From positions 1 through 60,819 of the forward strand of contig CAZWTD010000005.1 of NCBI GenBank assembly GCA_964637345.1: DNA of 60,819 nucleotides. The letters run 5' to 3'. This DNA comes from CAZWTD01 sp964637345 (GTDB lineage: Bacteria > Patescibacteriota > Patescibacteriia > HK-STAS-PATE-3). This document shows positions 45,446 to 54,547 of this stretch, one piece after another (the first letter of the stretch is position 1; every line of letters begins with the position of its first letter). Under the pieces are notes generated by a model. It saw nothing but the letters and a program-made list of their open reading frames with translations. It had not been told where the DNA came from and searched no databases. Both the position numbers and the translations under genes were made by a program.

Positions 45446-46092
45446 GTAGCTCCCCTCACGTTTTTCTCCGCCTGAGCGCCCGAGTGATCGGCCCGCTCCT
45501 TCGCGTGAGCGGACTTGAACATCTTCCGCCCACGGGACCTTTTATCGTCGCCGGGTCACACGAAAGTTTCGCCGATGTTCCAGCGCTTTCAACCGCAATC
45601 TTTCGAGCACGCCACACCCTCCTCCGCTACCCAACTTCAACGCGGATTTGGAAACAACTCTATCGTCTTTTTGGAAGCGCTGAACGGGCTGCTTCCTTCG
45701 GCGTCCTACCGATCGATGATTCAAATCCGAGCGCAATTCTTGAGGCGAGTAGGCAGCTTCTCGCTTCCGGAGGATGCATCGGCATCTTTCCCGAAGGCCG
45801 AAGAAATAACTCCAATCAACTACTCCGCGGAAAAACTGGAGCCGTTCGACTTGCGCTCGCAAGCCGAGCTCCGATTATCCCGGCTTCTGTGCGCGCCGGA
45901 CGTGGACAGTGGTTCGACCTGATCTTCAGGCTGCTCTTCCGACGCCCCATCTTTGTGCGCTTCGGACCCGCTTTCGTATTCTCTAGCGACCATGATGCTG
46001 CAATGACGAAAGAGCGAATGAATGAACTGACCGACGAGCTTATGCGGCGGATTGGCAAAGTATCGGGAAAAACCATTACTCCTCGCCTATGA
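45442..46092 (+). CDS. PlsC-type acyltransferase, copy 2
   Basis: 216 residues. HX4D in GSHESFADV, FPEGRRNN and PIIPASVRAG. Overlaps the first copy by four bases (ATGA). Divergent from the other two, so a different acyl position or acceptor is likely rather than plain redundancy. Confidence 0.9.
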   Translation: MSSSPHVFLRLSARVIGPLLRVSGLEHLPPTGPFIVAGSHESFADVPALSTAIFRARHTLLRYPTSTRIWKQLYRLFGSAERAASFGVLPIDDSNPSAILEASRQLLASGGCIGIFPEGRRNNSNQLLRGKTGAVRLALASRAPIIPASVRAGRGQWFDLIFRLLFRRPIFVRFGPAFVFSSDHDAAMTKERMNELTDELMRRIGKVSGKTITPRL

Positions 46093-46700
46093 TCCGCCGT
46101 CGATTCTGGTCACCCCTTGAACACTTCGGCGCCCAACGGCTCCAGACCGTACTCGGACGAGAGTATCTCCCGACCGGACCTTATCTTGTTGCAGCTAACC
46201 ATATTGACTGGCTCGATGGGCTCGTCCTTGTTCTTGCTCTTCGACCGCGACTGCTTCGTTTCCCAGCCCGAACGAATAACTACTGGCCGCTCGGCGACTA
46301 TACCTTAAAACTCAATCCTCGGGATCCAGGGACGGCCGTCGCTCGACTCGAACAAGAAGTACAGCGCGGCTATACCCCAGTCTTTTTTCCCGAAGCCAGA
46401 CGCAACCCCAGTTTGAAGATCGGACGCGGGAAAACCGGCTGCGCCCGCCTTGCGCTTCTGACCGGGTTGCCGGTTCTTCCGATTGGGCTTCGTGGGCCAT
46501 CTCACGCCACCTTCTTCTCGGCGGTAAGACAATTTCCAGCCACCCTGCGAACGATCGAAGTTCGCATTGGTCAGCCAATTACTGTTCCGAAAACTCCAAA
46601 CGAGCAAATCGACCGACCTTTACTCGAGCGAGAGACCCGTGTGATAATGGAGAACTTAGCCGCTTTAAGCGGAAAAACCTACGATCCGGAGGCCCTATGA
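46089..46700 (+). CDS. PlsC-type acyltransferase, copy 3
   Basis: 203 residues. HX4D in ANHIDWLDGL, FPEARRNPS (Gly of the usual FPEG replaced by Ala) and PVLPIGLRG. Overlaps copy 2 by four bases and the ligase-like gene by four bases, so the whole set is translationally coupled. Confidence 0.88.
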   Translation: MIRRRFWSPLEHFGAQRLQTVLGREYLPTGPYLVAANHIDWLDGLVLVLALRPRLLRFPARTNNYWPLGDYTLKLNPRDPGTAVARLEQEVQRGYTPVFFPEARRNPSLKIGRGKTGCARLALLTGLPVLPIGLRGPSHATFFSAVRQFPATLRTIEVRIGQPITVPKTPNEQIDRPLLERETRVIMENLAALSGKTYDPEAL

Positions 46701-48148
46701 ACTGGAACCACGTCTCACATCTTTCGCCCGAAAAACGCGAGTCACTCCAAAACCGCCGAATCGCCCACCTCTTTCGCCACGAACTTCCCTATAGCCCCTT
46801 CTACCGAAAGCTCTTCTCGGAGAAGGGTCTTTCCTTTTCGGATATCCGAACGACTGACGATCTCGTAAAACTTCCCTTCGTTTCGAAAGCAGACCTCGCG
46901 CCAACGGAAGACGACCGTGCTAAGCCACGGCAGTTCATGCTCCAGCCGGACGAAGGTCTTATTAAGCACCACGCACCAAAATCACTGCTCCTCAAGCTTG
47001 CGGCAATGAAACTCTCGGGCCGAAATCCAAAGCCGATGCTCGAGTGGGAATACAAACCGATTCATCTCCACTTTACGACCGGGCGAACCGCGCTCCCGAC
47101 GCCCTTCTCCTATTCAGCGCGCGACATCCTCACGCTCAAAGAGTCGGCCAGCCGCTTGCTGAATGTTACCGGCGTTGATCCGTCGCTCGTCGGCATCAAC
47201 GGATTTCCCTACTCGCCGCATCTTGCCTTTTGGCTCACCTATCACGCAATGACGACGATCGGCATGACGAGCCTCCAGACCGGCGGCGGAAAAATCATGG
47301 GCACGCAGAAAATCATCGACGCGATTGAACGGCTGAAAGCCGGACTAGCTGCCTTTATTCCCGGCTACGCCTACCATCTTTTTCGCGAAGCCGTGAAACA
47401 AGAGCGCGACTTCTCGAACCTCCGCTACGTCATCTTCGGCGGCGATCGCGTCAGCCCCGGTCTCCGCGAAAAAGTGAAGGAGCTCGCTCGAAAGCTCAAC
47501 AACAATAATCTCACTATCCTCGCAACGTACGCGATGACTGAAGGCAAGACCGCCTGGATCCAATGCGCTGAGACAAGCGGCTATCACACCTATCCAGATC
47601 TCGAATTCCTCGAAGTCGTTGATCCGGACGGGCAACGCGTGAAGGAAGGTGAGCGTGGCGAGCTCGTCTACACGGCGCTCGACTGGCGAGGTTCAGTTGT
47701 TGTCCGCTACCGGACTGGCGATCTTGTTCCAGGGATAACGAATGAACCCTGCCCGCATTGCGGCCGGACTGTTCCGATCATTCTTCCCGATGTCCAGCGC
47801 GTTTCTGAAATGAAAGAATTCCACCTCACGAAGATTAAAGGCGAGCTTATTAACCTGAATGAATTCTACCCGCTGCTGTCCGGACACCCCGACCTCGAAG
47901 AATGGCAAGTAACGCTGAAGAAAAAAAACGACGACCCCTTCGACGTGGACGAGGTTCTCATCTCGGTTACACCCCGTGAGGGTCGTCTGCCTGAGGCGGT
48001 ATCGGCTGATGTCGCCCGGATGATCCGCAACCAGATCCAACTCACCGTTGATGTTGATTGCGTCCCGCTTCCCGAGCTCCTCTCCCGCCTCGGAATGGAA
48101 ACCGAGCTTAAAGAGAAGCGCATCATCGACCGCCGACCAAAGGGATAA
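46697..48148 (+). CDS. PaaK/CapK-like adenylate-forming enzyme
   Basis: 483 residues. HFTTGRTALPTPFSYSARDI is the phosphate-binding loop of adenylating enzymes (T-G-R replacing the usual SGTTG), YVIFGGDRVSPGLREKVKEL and ILATYAMTEG are the A4-A5 core, YRTGDLVPG the A7 motif, and CPHCGRTVPIILPDVQRVSE the cysteine-containing turn of phenylacetate-CoA ligases. Translationally coupled to three acyltransferases, so it may activate fatty or other carboxylic acids for them. Substrate is inference. Confidence 0.82.
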   Translation: MNWNHVSHLSPEKRESLQNRRIAHLFRHELPYSPFYRKLFSEKGLSFSDIRTTDDLVKLPFVSKADLAPTEDDRAKPRQFMLQPDEGLIKHHAPKSLLLKLAAMKLSGRNPKPMLEWEYKPIHLHFTTGRTALPTPFSYSARDILTLKESASRLLNVTGVDPSLVGINGFPYSPHLAFWLTYHAMTTIGMTSLQTGGGKIMGTQKIIDAIERLKAGLAAFIPGYAYHLFREAVKQERDFSNLRYVIFGGDRVSPGLREKVKELARKLNNNNLTILATYAMTEGKTAWIQCAETSGYHTYPDLEFLEVVDPDGQRVKEGERGELVYTALDWRGSVVVRYRTGDLVPGITNEPCPHCGRTVPIILPDVQRVSEMKEFHLTKIKGELINLNEFYPLLSGHPDLEEWQVTLKKKNDDPFDVDEVLISVTPREGRLPEAVSADVARMIRNQIQLTVDVDCVPLPELLSRLGMETELKEKRIIDRRPKG

Positions 48149-48161
48149 GAACAACTCGTAC

Positions 48162-48180
48162 GCGCAAGCGAAGCTTGCGC
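48162..48180 (+). terminator. hairpin after the acyltransferase operon
   Basis: Perfect GCGCAAGC/GCTTGCGC stem 13 bases past the stop, but without a T run, so a weak terminator call. Confidence 0.4.
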
Positions 48181-48309
48181 GGGGAAATGCCCCTAGTTGG
48201 TTTCCTTGTAATCCCTTAGTTTACGTGAAGATGGAAACCTATCCTTCTTCGCGAGATTTTTCCTTATTAGATTCGCACCTAAGATCTCTTCGTCTGCCTA
48301 TCTTTAGGG

Positions 48310-48338
48310 TTGACAAAACCGCAGCTTTCGGCTAAGGT
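48310..48338 (+). promoter_or_regulatory. promoter of the aminotransferase gene
   Basis: TTGACA (48310-48315), 17-base spacer, TAAGGT (48333-48338): the same -35 and -10 hexamers as the RAMP-like gene. Confidence 0.75.
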
Positions 48339-48436
48339 TCGGCCACTTGCTCGTTGATAGCCTAGACCGCGTAGGCGGTTCTTTTCGGCATCAACTTTGG
48401 ACTGGGGCTACCCGTGTTCACACGGAGGGAGGGCAG

Positions 48437-49621
48437 ATGCCACAACCATCGAGCCGCGTTTTTGGAGGCGAGACTTCCTTCGAGGTACTCGCTCGCGCAA
48501 AGGCGCTCGAACGCAACGGTAGACGGGTGATCCATCTCGAGATCGGCGAGCCGGACTTCGAGACGCCGGAACCGATCGTGGACGCCGGAATCGACGGGCT
48601 CCGCCGGGGCCGGACGAAGTACGGTCCGGCTGCGGGCGACCTCGCAACGCGCGAGGCCATCTGGGCCGACCACGCCAACCGCACCGGCGACGCGACGACG
48701 GGACCGGACAACGTCGTGATCGCGGCCGGTGCCAAGCCGATCATCCTCGCCTCGATCATCGCGACCTGCGACCCCGGACAGGTAGTCCTCATTCCTGACC
48801 CGGGTTTTCCGATCTACCGTTCAGCCGCGATCCTGGCTGGCTGCGAGCCGGTCGGCTACCGCCTCACCGCCGAGAACGGCTTCTTGCCGGATCCGGAGGA
48901 AATCAGCAGCCTACTTCGAACGAAGTCGGTTGGCCTCCTTATCCTCAACACGCCCGGCAATCCGACCGGAGCAGTCATCGACCGCTCGCGTTTCGAGGAC
49001 ATCGCCTTCTTCGCCCACCGACAGAACGTCTACGTCCTGTCGGACGAAGTCTACGACAGTCTCGTCTTCGAGCCGAGAGATTTCATCTCGGCTGCGCAGG
49101 TTGAGCAGCTGGCTGGCCAGCGCATCGTCATGAACGGGGCGTCGAAGACCTACTGCATGACCGGCTGGCGTTCGGGCTGGGGACTTTTCCCAACCGAGCT
49201 CGTTCCGATTGCTGCCCGGGTCATGACCAACCTCCACTCCTGCGTCCCGGGTTTTGTCCAGGACGCGACCGTGGCAGCGCTCACCGACCCGCGGATTCCG
49301 CCCATCGTCGAGAGTCGGCGCCAGGAGTTCAAGGAAAGGCGCGACTTGGCTCTCAAGGGTCTCGGACGCGTCCCTGGATTCAGCTGCCTGAAGCCCGGCG
49401 GGGCCTTCTACGTCTTTCCGAAGTTCGATATCCCAGGCGTGACCGCGAAGCAGTTGGCCGACCTTCTCCTCGACACCTACAGCGTCGCCCTGCTCCCCGG
49501 GACCTGCTTCGGAGAAAACGGCGAGGGCTACCTCCGCCTTTCGACCGCGAACAGCCAGCAAGCGATCGCCGAGGCAACCGGCATCATTCACGCTGCGGTT
49601 GAGGCTCTCCTCAAGTCCTGA
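48437..49621 (+). CDS. class I PLP-dependent aminotransferase
   Basis: 394 residues from ATG 48437, five bases after GGAGGGAGGG. VIHLEIGEPDFETPEPIVDA, KYGPAAGDLATREAI, LLILNTPGNPTGAVIDRS, and the PLP-lysine in MNGASKTYCMTGWRSGW; C-terminal FSCLKPGGAFYVFPKF and LRLSTANSQQAIAEA. Aspartate/aromatic-type substrate range. Its GC-rich codon use and cassette layout (promoter, Shine-Dalgarno, terminator) differ from neighbouring housekeeping genes. Confidence 0.92.
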   Translation: MPQPSSRVFGGETSFEVLARAKALERNGRRVIHLEIGEPDFETPEPIVDAGIDGLRRGRTKYGPAAGDLATREAIWADHANRTGDATTGPDNVVIAAGAKPIILASIIATCDPGQVVLIPDPGFPIYRSAAILAGCEPVGYRLTAENGFLPDPEEISSLLRTKSVGLLILNTPGNPTGAVIDRSRFEDIAFFAHRQNVYVLSDEVYDSLVFEPRDFISAAQVEQLAGQRIVMNGASKTYCMTGWRSGWGLFPTELVPIAARVMTNLHSCVPGFVQDATVAALTDPRIPPIVESRRQEFKERRDLALKGLGRVPGFSCLKPGGAFYVFPKFDIPGVTAKQLADLLLDTYSVALLPGTCFGENGEGYLRLSTANSQQAIAEATGIIHAAVEALLKS

Positions 49622-49634
49622 CCAAACGCACCTT

Positions 49635-49677
49635 CCGCCCGTCTGCTTTCCAAGCAGGCGGGCGGTCTTCTTTTTCA
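49635..49677 (+). terminator. terminator of the aminotransferase gene
   Basis: Stem CCGCCCGTCTGC/GCAGGCGGGCGG with a T-rich tail. Confidence 0.85.
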
Positions 49678-49685
49678 ACGAAGAG

Positions 49686-49712
49686 CCCCGCGCTATTGTC
49701 GAGCGCGGGGCA
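49686..49712 (-). terminator. terminator of the 49726 gene
   Basis: Stem GCCCCGCGCT/AGCGCGGGGC (minus strand), 13 bases past the stop codon. Confidence 0.7.
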
Positions 49713-49725
49713 AAGGAGCAAGGGA

Positions 49726-50091
49726 TCAAGCGATCGCAACGTAGAAACTCGCGTAATCAGTCAACGTAACCCGATCAGACTCATCAAAGGCAAGGAGACA
49801 AATCTGACACCGAGCCCCCTCCTCGGTCTGAAGGACAACCGCGGCCGCAACGCGAACGACCCGGGAAGCGACGTTGGTTGAGGGCTGTGTTCCGTAGACG
49901 GCGACGTCCGTCCACTGCCACCGGCCGCGCATCGAGGTTCCACGGCTGACACCGAGGAGATGAAGTAAGCGGTTGCTTCCTGACTCAGAAACTGTAGGCG
50001 GCGCTTCGAGTGTACGTCGTGAATCCGGGTCATAACCTCCACGTAAAAGAACATCTTCGATCGCATCCCGTTGAGGACATGGAATGGACAT
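49726..50091 (-). CDS. small hypothetical protein with one CxxC
   Basis: 121 residues, ATG 50091 after AGGAGGGACAC. Begins MSIPCPQRDAIEDVLLRGGY; the C-terminal half is strand-rich with ARCQICLLAFDESDRV. No family recognised. Stand-alone cassette. Confidence 0.62.
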   Translation of the reverse strand: MSIPCPQRDAIEDVLLRGGYDPDSRRTLEAPPTVSESGSNRLLHLLGVSRGTSMRGRWQWTDVAVYGTQPSTNVASRVVRVAAAVVLQTEEGARCQICLLAFDESDRVTLTDYASFYVAIA

Positions 50092-50221
50092 GTGTCCCTC
50101 CTGAACTCGAACGTAGCCCGGAACTGCATTGGCCGAACTCTTCAGGTTCGACCGGCACCGTGTTCTCGCGTCTCGAGAACTGGTTGCCGGGGCGCATACG
50201 CCCGCTCGCCATACAGACCGG

Positions 50222-50250
50222 TTGAAAAGCTGGCGGCGTCATGCTACACT
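50222..50250 (+). promoter_or_regulatory. promoter of tig
   Basis: TTGAAA (50222-50227), 17-base spacer, TACACT (50245-50250). Confidence 0.65.
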
Positions 50251-50285
50251 AGCCCCGCTTTACCAGTCAAACCGCTGTTTTTCTT

Positions 50286-51572
50286 ATGCCTAGCCAACTT
50301 GAAGGAATCGACAAAGGAACCGCCACGCTCACTATTACTGTGCCGATTGAGGGACTTGAACCAGAACTCCGAGAAGCCGCCTCCCGAATCTCCGCTCGCG
50401 TGAAGATTGAAGGTTTCCGCCCGGGAAAAGCCCCCTACGATATCGTCAAACAACGAATCGGTGAAGCGGCCATTTACGAAGAAGCGGCTGAGCGGATTGT
50501 TGCAAAAAGCTTTGCCGAGGCCGTTCGTACTCACGAACTTGTAACGATCGGACCGCCGGAAGTGAGTATCGAAAAACTCGCGCCGAATAACCCGATTGTC
50601 TACAAGGCTAAAGTCGCCCTCCTTCCGAATGTGAAATCCGCGAAAGTCGACAGCTTCAAAGCGCGGAAGAAGGCAGTTGAAGTAACGAGCCAAGACGTCG
50701 ATAAGGCTATCGAAGATCTCCGCCGCCTCCGAGCGAAAGAAACGGCCGTTGATCGTGCTGCGGAAAAGGGCGATCGACTCGATCTCAACTTTACGCTCTC
50801 GCTCGATTCCGTTGCGGTTGAAGGCGGGCAAGCCGAACACTACCCCGTTCGCCTCGGCGACGGCCAGCTCGTTCCCGGTTTCGAGGATCAGCTGATTGGG
50901 ATGAAAGCGAACGAAGAAAAACGTTTTTCGCTTCCTTTTCCGAAAGAGAATCCGAACAAGCAGCTCGCGGGAAAAACCGTCGAGGTGCTCGCGAAGGTCA
51001 ATCAGGTCTTCAACGTTGAACTCCCCGAGCTAAATGACGAATTCGCAAAATCGCTCGGCGGATTCCCGAGCCTCGCCGAACTCCGTACCCGACTTGAAGA
51101 GAATCTCAAGGCCGAGCGTGAAGATGAGGCGGAATCGAGCTTTGAGCTTGAACTACTTGAAGAAGCGATTGGGAAAGCCGAGTTCGATCCGATTCCCGAG
51201 CTTCTCCTTCACGTTGAGACCAATCGCATGACGCGCGAACTTGAGAACGATATCGTCCGTCGTGGAATGAAGTGGAGCGACTACCTCCAACACCTTAAAA
51301 AGTCAGAGGAAGAGCTTCGGAAGGACTTTAGTCCTAATGCAGAACGACGGGTGAAAACTGCGCTCCTCTTAAAACACCTGGCTGATCAAGAAGCGATCGT
51401 CCTTCCAGAGAGCGAGATTAACGAGGCGGTCCAGAGCGAGCTCGACCTGGCGGCGAGTCGCGGCGTTCTTCCTGAACAGTCCAAGACTGCCGAGTTCCGA
51501 GAGTCGGTCGAACACCATCTCCGGAATAAGAAAGTGATCGACCTTCTCAAATCCCGCGCCAAAGACGCGTAA
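50286..51572 (+). CDS. tig: trigger factor
   Basis: 428 residues. Ribosome-binding signature ISARVKIEGFRPGKAPYDIV (GFRPGKxP loop), central FKBP-like prolyl isomerase domain (GDRLDLNFTLSLDSVAVEGG; PVRLGDGQLVPGFEDQLIGM) and a long helical C-terminal chaperone domain. Co-translational folding chaperone. No Shine-Dalgarno. Confidence 0.96.
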   Translation: MPSQLEGIDKGTATLTITVPIEGLEPELREAASRISARVKIEGFRPGKAPYDIVKQRIGEAAIYEEAAERIVAKSFAEAVRTHELVTIGPPEVSIEKLAPNNPIVYKAKVALLPNVKSAKVDSFKARKKAVEVTSQDVDKAIEDLRRLRAKETAVDRAAEKGDRLDLNFTLSLDSVAVEGGQAEHYPVRLGDGQLVPGFEDQLIGMKANEEKRFSLPFPKENPNKQLAGKTVEVLAKVNQVFNVELPELNDEFAKSLGGFPSLAELRTRLEENLKAEREDEAESSFELELLEEAIGKAEFDPIPELLLHVETNRMTRELENDIVRRGMKWSDYLQHLKKSEEELRKDFSPNAERRVKTALLLKHLADQEAIVLPESEINEAVQSELDLAASRGVLPEQSKTAEFRESVEHHLRNKKVIDLLKSRAKDA

Positions 51573-51577
51573 GAGCT

Positions 51578-52027
51578 ATGGTCAAACACGAAACACTCAT
51601 CCTCAAAACCCCGGAGGCGCCAGCGTTCATCGACCTCACTGATCAGGTTCGCACTTTCGTGGAGGCGACTGGCCTCCGCAATGGGATTATTTCGATCGTC
51701 TCGCAACATACAACTGCGGCGATTCGCATCAACGAAAATGAACGCGGTATCCAGGGTGACTTCAAAGACTTCCTCGAAAAAATCCTCCCGGCCGGCCAGT
51801 ACTACCGCCATAATGACGGTTCGATCCGAACGGAAAATCTCGACTGCGAAGACGACCGCTGTACGCGCAACGGGCACTCCCATTGCCAACACCTCCTCCT
51901 CGGAACATCGGAAACTCTTCCGATTATCGACGGGGAACTATCCCTCGGCCGCTGGCAGAGAATATTCCTGATCGAGCTTTGCAGTCCGAGGAACCGAACG
52001 GTCGTTCTGACTGTTATCGGGGAGTAA
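51578..52027 (+). CDS. YjbQ/UPF0047 family protein
   Basis: 149 residues. SIVSQHTTAAIRINENERG, NGHSHCQHLLLGTSETLPI and LGRWQRIFLIELCSPRNR are the conserved blocks with the metal-binding histidines. Members can show thiamine-phosphate synthase activity in E. coli tests; the physiological role is unclear. Five bases after tig; it ends immediately next to the convergent peroxiredoxin gene. Confidence 0.93.
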   Translation: MVKHETLILKTPEAPAFIDLTDQVRTFVEATGLRNGIISIVSQHTTAAIRINENERGIQGDFKDFLEKILPAGQYYRHNDGSIRTENLDCEDDRCTRNGHSHCQHLLLGTSETLPIIDGELSLGRWQRIFLIELCSPRNRTVVLTVIGE

Positions 52028-52591
52028 CTAAAGCTTTCCGACGAGATCGATTCCCGGCTTGAGCGTTTTCTCGCCCGGCTTCCAACTGGCCGGGCAGACT
52101 TCGCCGTTATGCTCGCGCACATACATGGCGGCCTGGAGGCGTCGGAGAAGCTCATCGGCATTTCTGCCGATCGAATTGTCGTTGACTTCCGCCGACTTCA
52201 CTATCCCATCCGGATCGATCAAAAAGGTCCCGCGAAGGGCGACTCCCTCGCCCTCGAGATACACGCCGAATTCCCGCGCGAGAACGCCGTTCTTGTCTGC
52301 CAGCATCGGAAAGCGAATTTTTCTGATCTTCGGCGACTGCTCGTGCCAGGCTGCATGGACGAACTCCGAATCTGTACTAACGCTCACTACCTCGGCTCCG
52401 AGCTTCTGAAAGGCCTCATACCGATCGGCCAACTCCTCCAATTCTGTCGGACACACAAAGGTAAAATCGCCAGGGTAGAATACAATCGCCAGCCACTTTC
52501 CACGAAAATCCGACAGTGACTTCTGGATGAGTTCGCCGTCATGAAACGCTTCAAGTCGGTGGTCAGGAATTTCTTGTCCAATCGTGATCAT
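52028..52591 (-). CDS. ahpC: 2-Cys peroxiredoxin, AhpC type
   Basis: 187 residues. Peroxidatic Cys in FYPGDFTFVCPTELEELADR and resolving Cys in GEVCPASWKPGEKTL, the AhpC/Prx1 layout. It reduces peroxides using thioredoxin or AhpF; the thioredoxin gene is divergent next door and no ahpF is seen, so thioredoxin is the likely partner. Confidence 0.95.
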   Translation of the reverse strand: MITIGQEIPDHRLEAFHDGELIQKSLSDFRGKWLAIVFYPGDFTFVCPTELEELADRYEAFQKLGAEVVSVSTDSEFVHAAWHEQSPKIRKIRFPMLADKNGVLAREFGVYLEGEGVALRGTFLIDPDGIVKSAEVNDNSIGRNADELLRRLQAAMYVREHNGEVCPASWKPGEKTLKPGIDLVGKL

Positions 52592-52726
52592 CTGCTTTTC
52601 GGTTAGAATTCAGCGTACTCAGTGTAGCACACCCTACAGCTTTTCTTTGAAAAAAACAGGCATTTGGACAGGAAGAAAAAAACCTGCTACAGTGGCCTGT
52701 GCTTACTATTTGATTATCCTACTCCA

Positions 52727-53053
52727 ATGGCCGAACTCACCTTCTCCGACGCGAATTTTGCTACTGAAGTCGAGCATGAAACCGCAAAACCCGTTCTCGT
52801 AGATTTTTGGGCGGCCTGGTGCGGGCCGTGCCGAATTCAAGGGCCGATTATCGAAGAGTTGGCGAAGGAAATCGGCGACAAGGCGAAGGTCGGAAAGCTC
52901 GAGGTCGATGAAAACCCGATGACTGCCCAGAAATTCGGCATCATGAGCATTCCCACGGTCATCCTCTTCAAAAACGGACAGCGTGTTTGGCAGGGCGTCG
53001 GCGTCCAGTCAAAAGAAGCGCTCCTTGAGGAGATCAACAAGGCTCTCGCCTAG
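52727..53053 (+). CDS. trxA: thioredoxin
   Basis: 108 residues from ATG 52727. VLVDFWAAWCGPCRIQGPII has the WCGPC active site and IMSIPTVILFKNGQRV the cis-proline loop. A promoter-like TTGGAC-N18-TACAGT precedes it. Divergent from ahpC; glutamate dehydrogenase starts six bases after it. Confidence 0.97.
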   Translation: MAELTFSDANFATEVEHETAKPVLVDFWAAWCGPCRIQGPIIEELAKEIGDKAKVGKLEVDENPMTAQKFGIMSIPTVILFKNGQRVWQGVGVQSKEALLEEINKALA

Positions 53054-53059
53054 GCTGGT

Positions 53060-54337
53060 ATGGAAGCCGCAAATCCGTTCTCGACCGCGCTCCGGCAGCT
53101 CGACCGCGCGCTCGCGATTCTCAAGCTTGACTCGGGCCTCGTTGAAACGCTTCAGCAGCCGAAGCGCATTCTTCAGTTTTCGATTCCCGTCCGGATGGAC
53201 AACGGCTCGACCCGGGTCTTCCGGGGTTATCGCGTCCAATACAACGACGCGCGCGGACCCTTTAAGGGCGGAATTCGCTTTCATCCGGAAACAAATCTCG
53301 ATGAAGTCCAAGCGCTCGCTGCCTGGATGACCTGGAAGTGCTCGGTTGTTGACATTCCTTTCGGCGGCGGCAAGGGCGGCGTTACCGTTGATCCGAAATC
53401 CCTGTCGCGCGGCGAACTCGAACGTCTGAGTCGCGGCTGGGTCCGGGCAATTTCCGCCTACCTCGGTCCGGATATCGACGTGCCAGCCCCAGACGTTTAT
53501 ACGAACCCGATGATCATGGGCTGGATGGTTGATGAATATAGTACGCTAACCGGCCGGTGGCAGCCAGCAACATTTACCGGAAAGCCTGTTGGGCTTGGTG
53601 GTATTCCGGTCCGCGAGTACGCAACCGGACGCGGCGGTCTCGTTGTCGCGCTCGCGCTCGCAAAAAAACTCGGCCGCGAACCAAAAGACCTTACTGTCGC
53701 GGTTCAAGGATTCGGCAACGTCGGCTACTTCACCTCTCAACTGCTTCACGACGCTGGTTTCCGCATCCTCGCTCTGTCCGACTCACGCGGCGGAATCTAT
53801 GCGAAAAATGGCCTCCCGATGGACCCTCGGAACGTGAAGCTATCGAAAGACGAACGTGGGGCAATTAACGGCTGTTACTGCATCGGGACTGTCTGCGATT
53901 GCGAAAACTTTACGACGATTACGAATCAAGCGCTTCTCGAGCTTCCAGTCGATATCTTAATTCCAGCCGCGCTCGAAAACGTCATTACCCGTGACAACGT
54001 CGAAAAAATTCAGGCCAAAGCGGTCATTGAGATGGCGAATGGCCCAACAACTCCGGAGGCCGATGAATCCCTCTTCCGACGAGGCATCCCGGTTGTTCCA
54101 GACATTCTTGCCAACTCCGGCGGAGTCGCGACCTCCTGGCTTGAGTGGGTTCAAAATCGCGAAGGGCGAACCTGGACCGATGAAGAAACGCTCCGAACCT
54201 TGGACGCAAAGGTCAGCGCCGCTTTTTCCGCAGTTTGGACGAAGGCGGAAGAGCATAGGGTCGACCTCCGGACCGGCGCCTATGTTCTCGCGGTCGATCG
54301 GGTTGCCAAAGCGGTTCAAGCTCGCGGGGAAGTCTAG
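53060..54337 (+). CDS. glutamate dehydrogenase (Glu/Leu/Phe/Val family)
   Basis: 425 residues. GPFKGGIRFHPETNLDEVQA, catalytic lysine in VVDIPFGGGKGGVTVDP, and NAD(P)-binding VAVQGFGNVGYFTSQLLHD. Interconverts glutamate with 2-oxoglutarate and ammonia. Odd point: the Rossmann domain contains INGCYCIGTVCDCENF (near residue 272-287), a CxC-x4-CxC cluster not typical of the family and able to bind a metal or act as a redox switch. Confidence 0.94.
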   Translation: MEAANPFSTALRQLDRALAILKLDSGLVETLQQPKRILQFSIPVRMDNGSTRVFRGYRVQYNDARGPFKGGIRFHPETNLDEVQALAAWMTWKCSVVDIPFGGGKGGVTVDPKSLSRGELERLSRGWVRAISAYLGPDIDVPAPDVYTNPMIMGWMVDEYSTLTGRWQPATFTGKPVGLGGIPVREYATGRGGLVVALALAKKLGREPKDLTVAVQGFGNVGYFTSQLLHDAGFRILALSDSRGGIYAKNGLPMDPRNVKLSKDERGAINGCYCIGTVCDCENFTTITNQALLELPVDILIPAALENVITRDNVEKIQAKAVIEMANGPTTPEADESLFRRGIPVVPDILANSGGVATSWLEWVQNREGRTWTDEETLRTLDAKVSAAFSAVWTKAEEHRVDLRTGAYVLAVDRVAKAVQARGEV

Positions 54338-54547
54338 TCGAAAAACGGAAAAAGCCCTTGACTGCTCCCACGAAGGGAGTAGGCTTGGAATATGCTTGTC
54401 GTGTCTGTTCCTTCTTCGTTCAGATACGATTGTCAGCAATCGGTTACCCATCGTTCAGCGGTAGCCCGCTGACCCTCCTCGAACACGAGGAGGCCCACCC
54501 GGGCGCGACGCCCGTCGTCGCGCCCGGCCTTCTGTCCGGAGGTACGT
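54338..54547 (+). other. structured leader region of the 51-residue gene
   Basis: A promoter TTGACT (54358-54363)-N16-TAGGCT is followed by about 160 nt containing GCGGTAGCCCGC, CTCCTCG/CGAGGAG and GGGCGCGACG/CGTCGTCGCGCCC hairpins up to the GGAGG. This could be a cis-regulatory leader; no known riboswitch is recognised. Confidence 0.4.
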
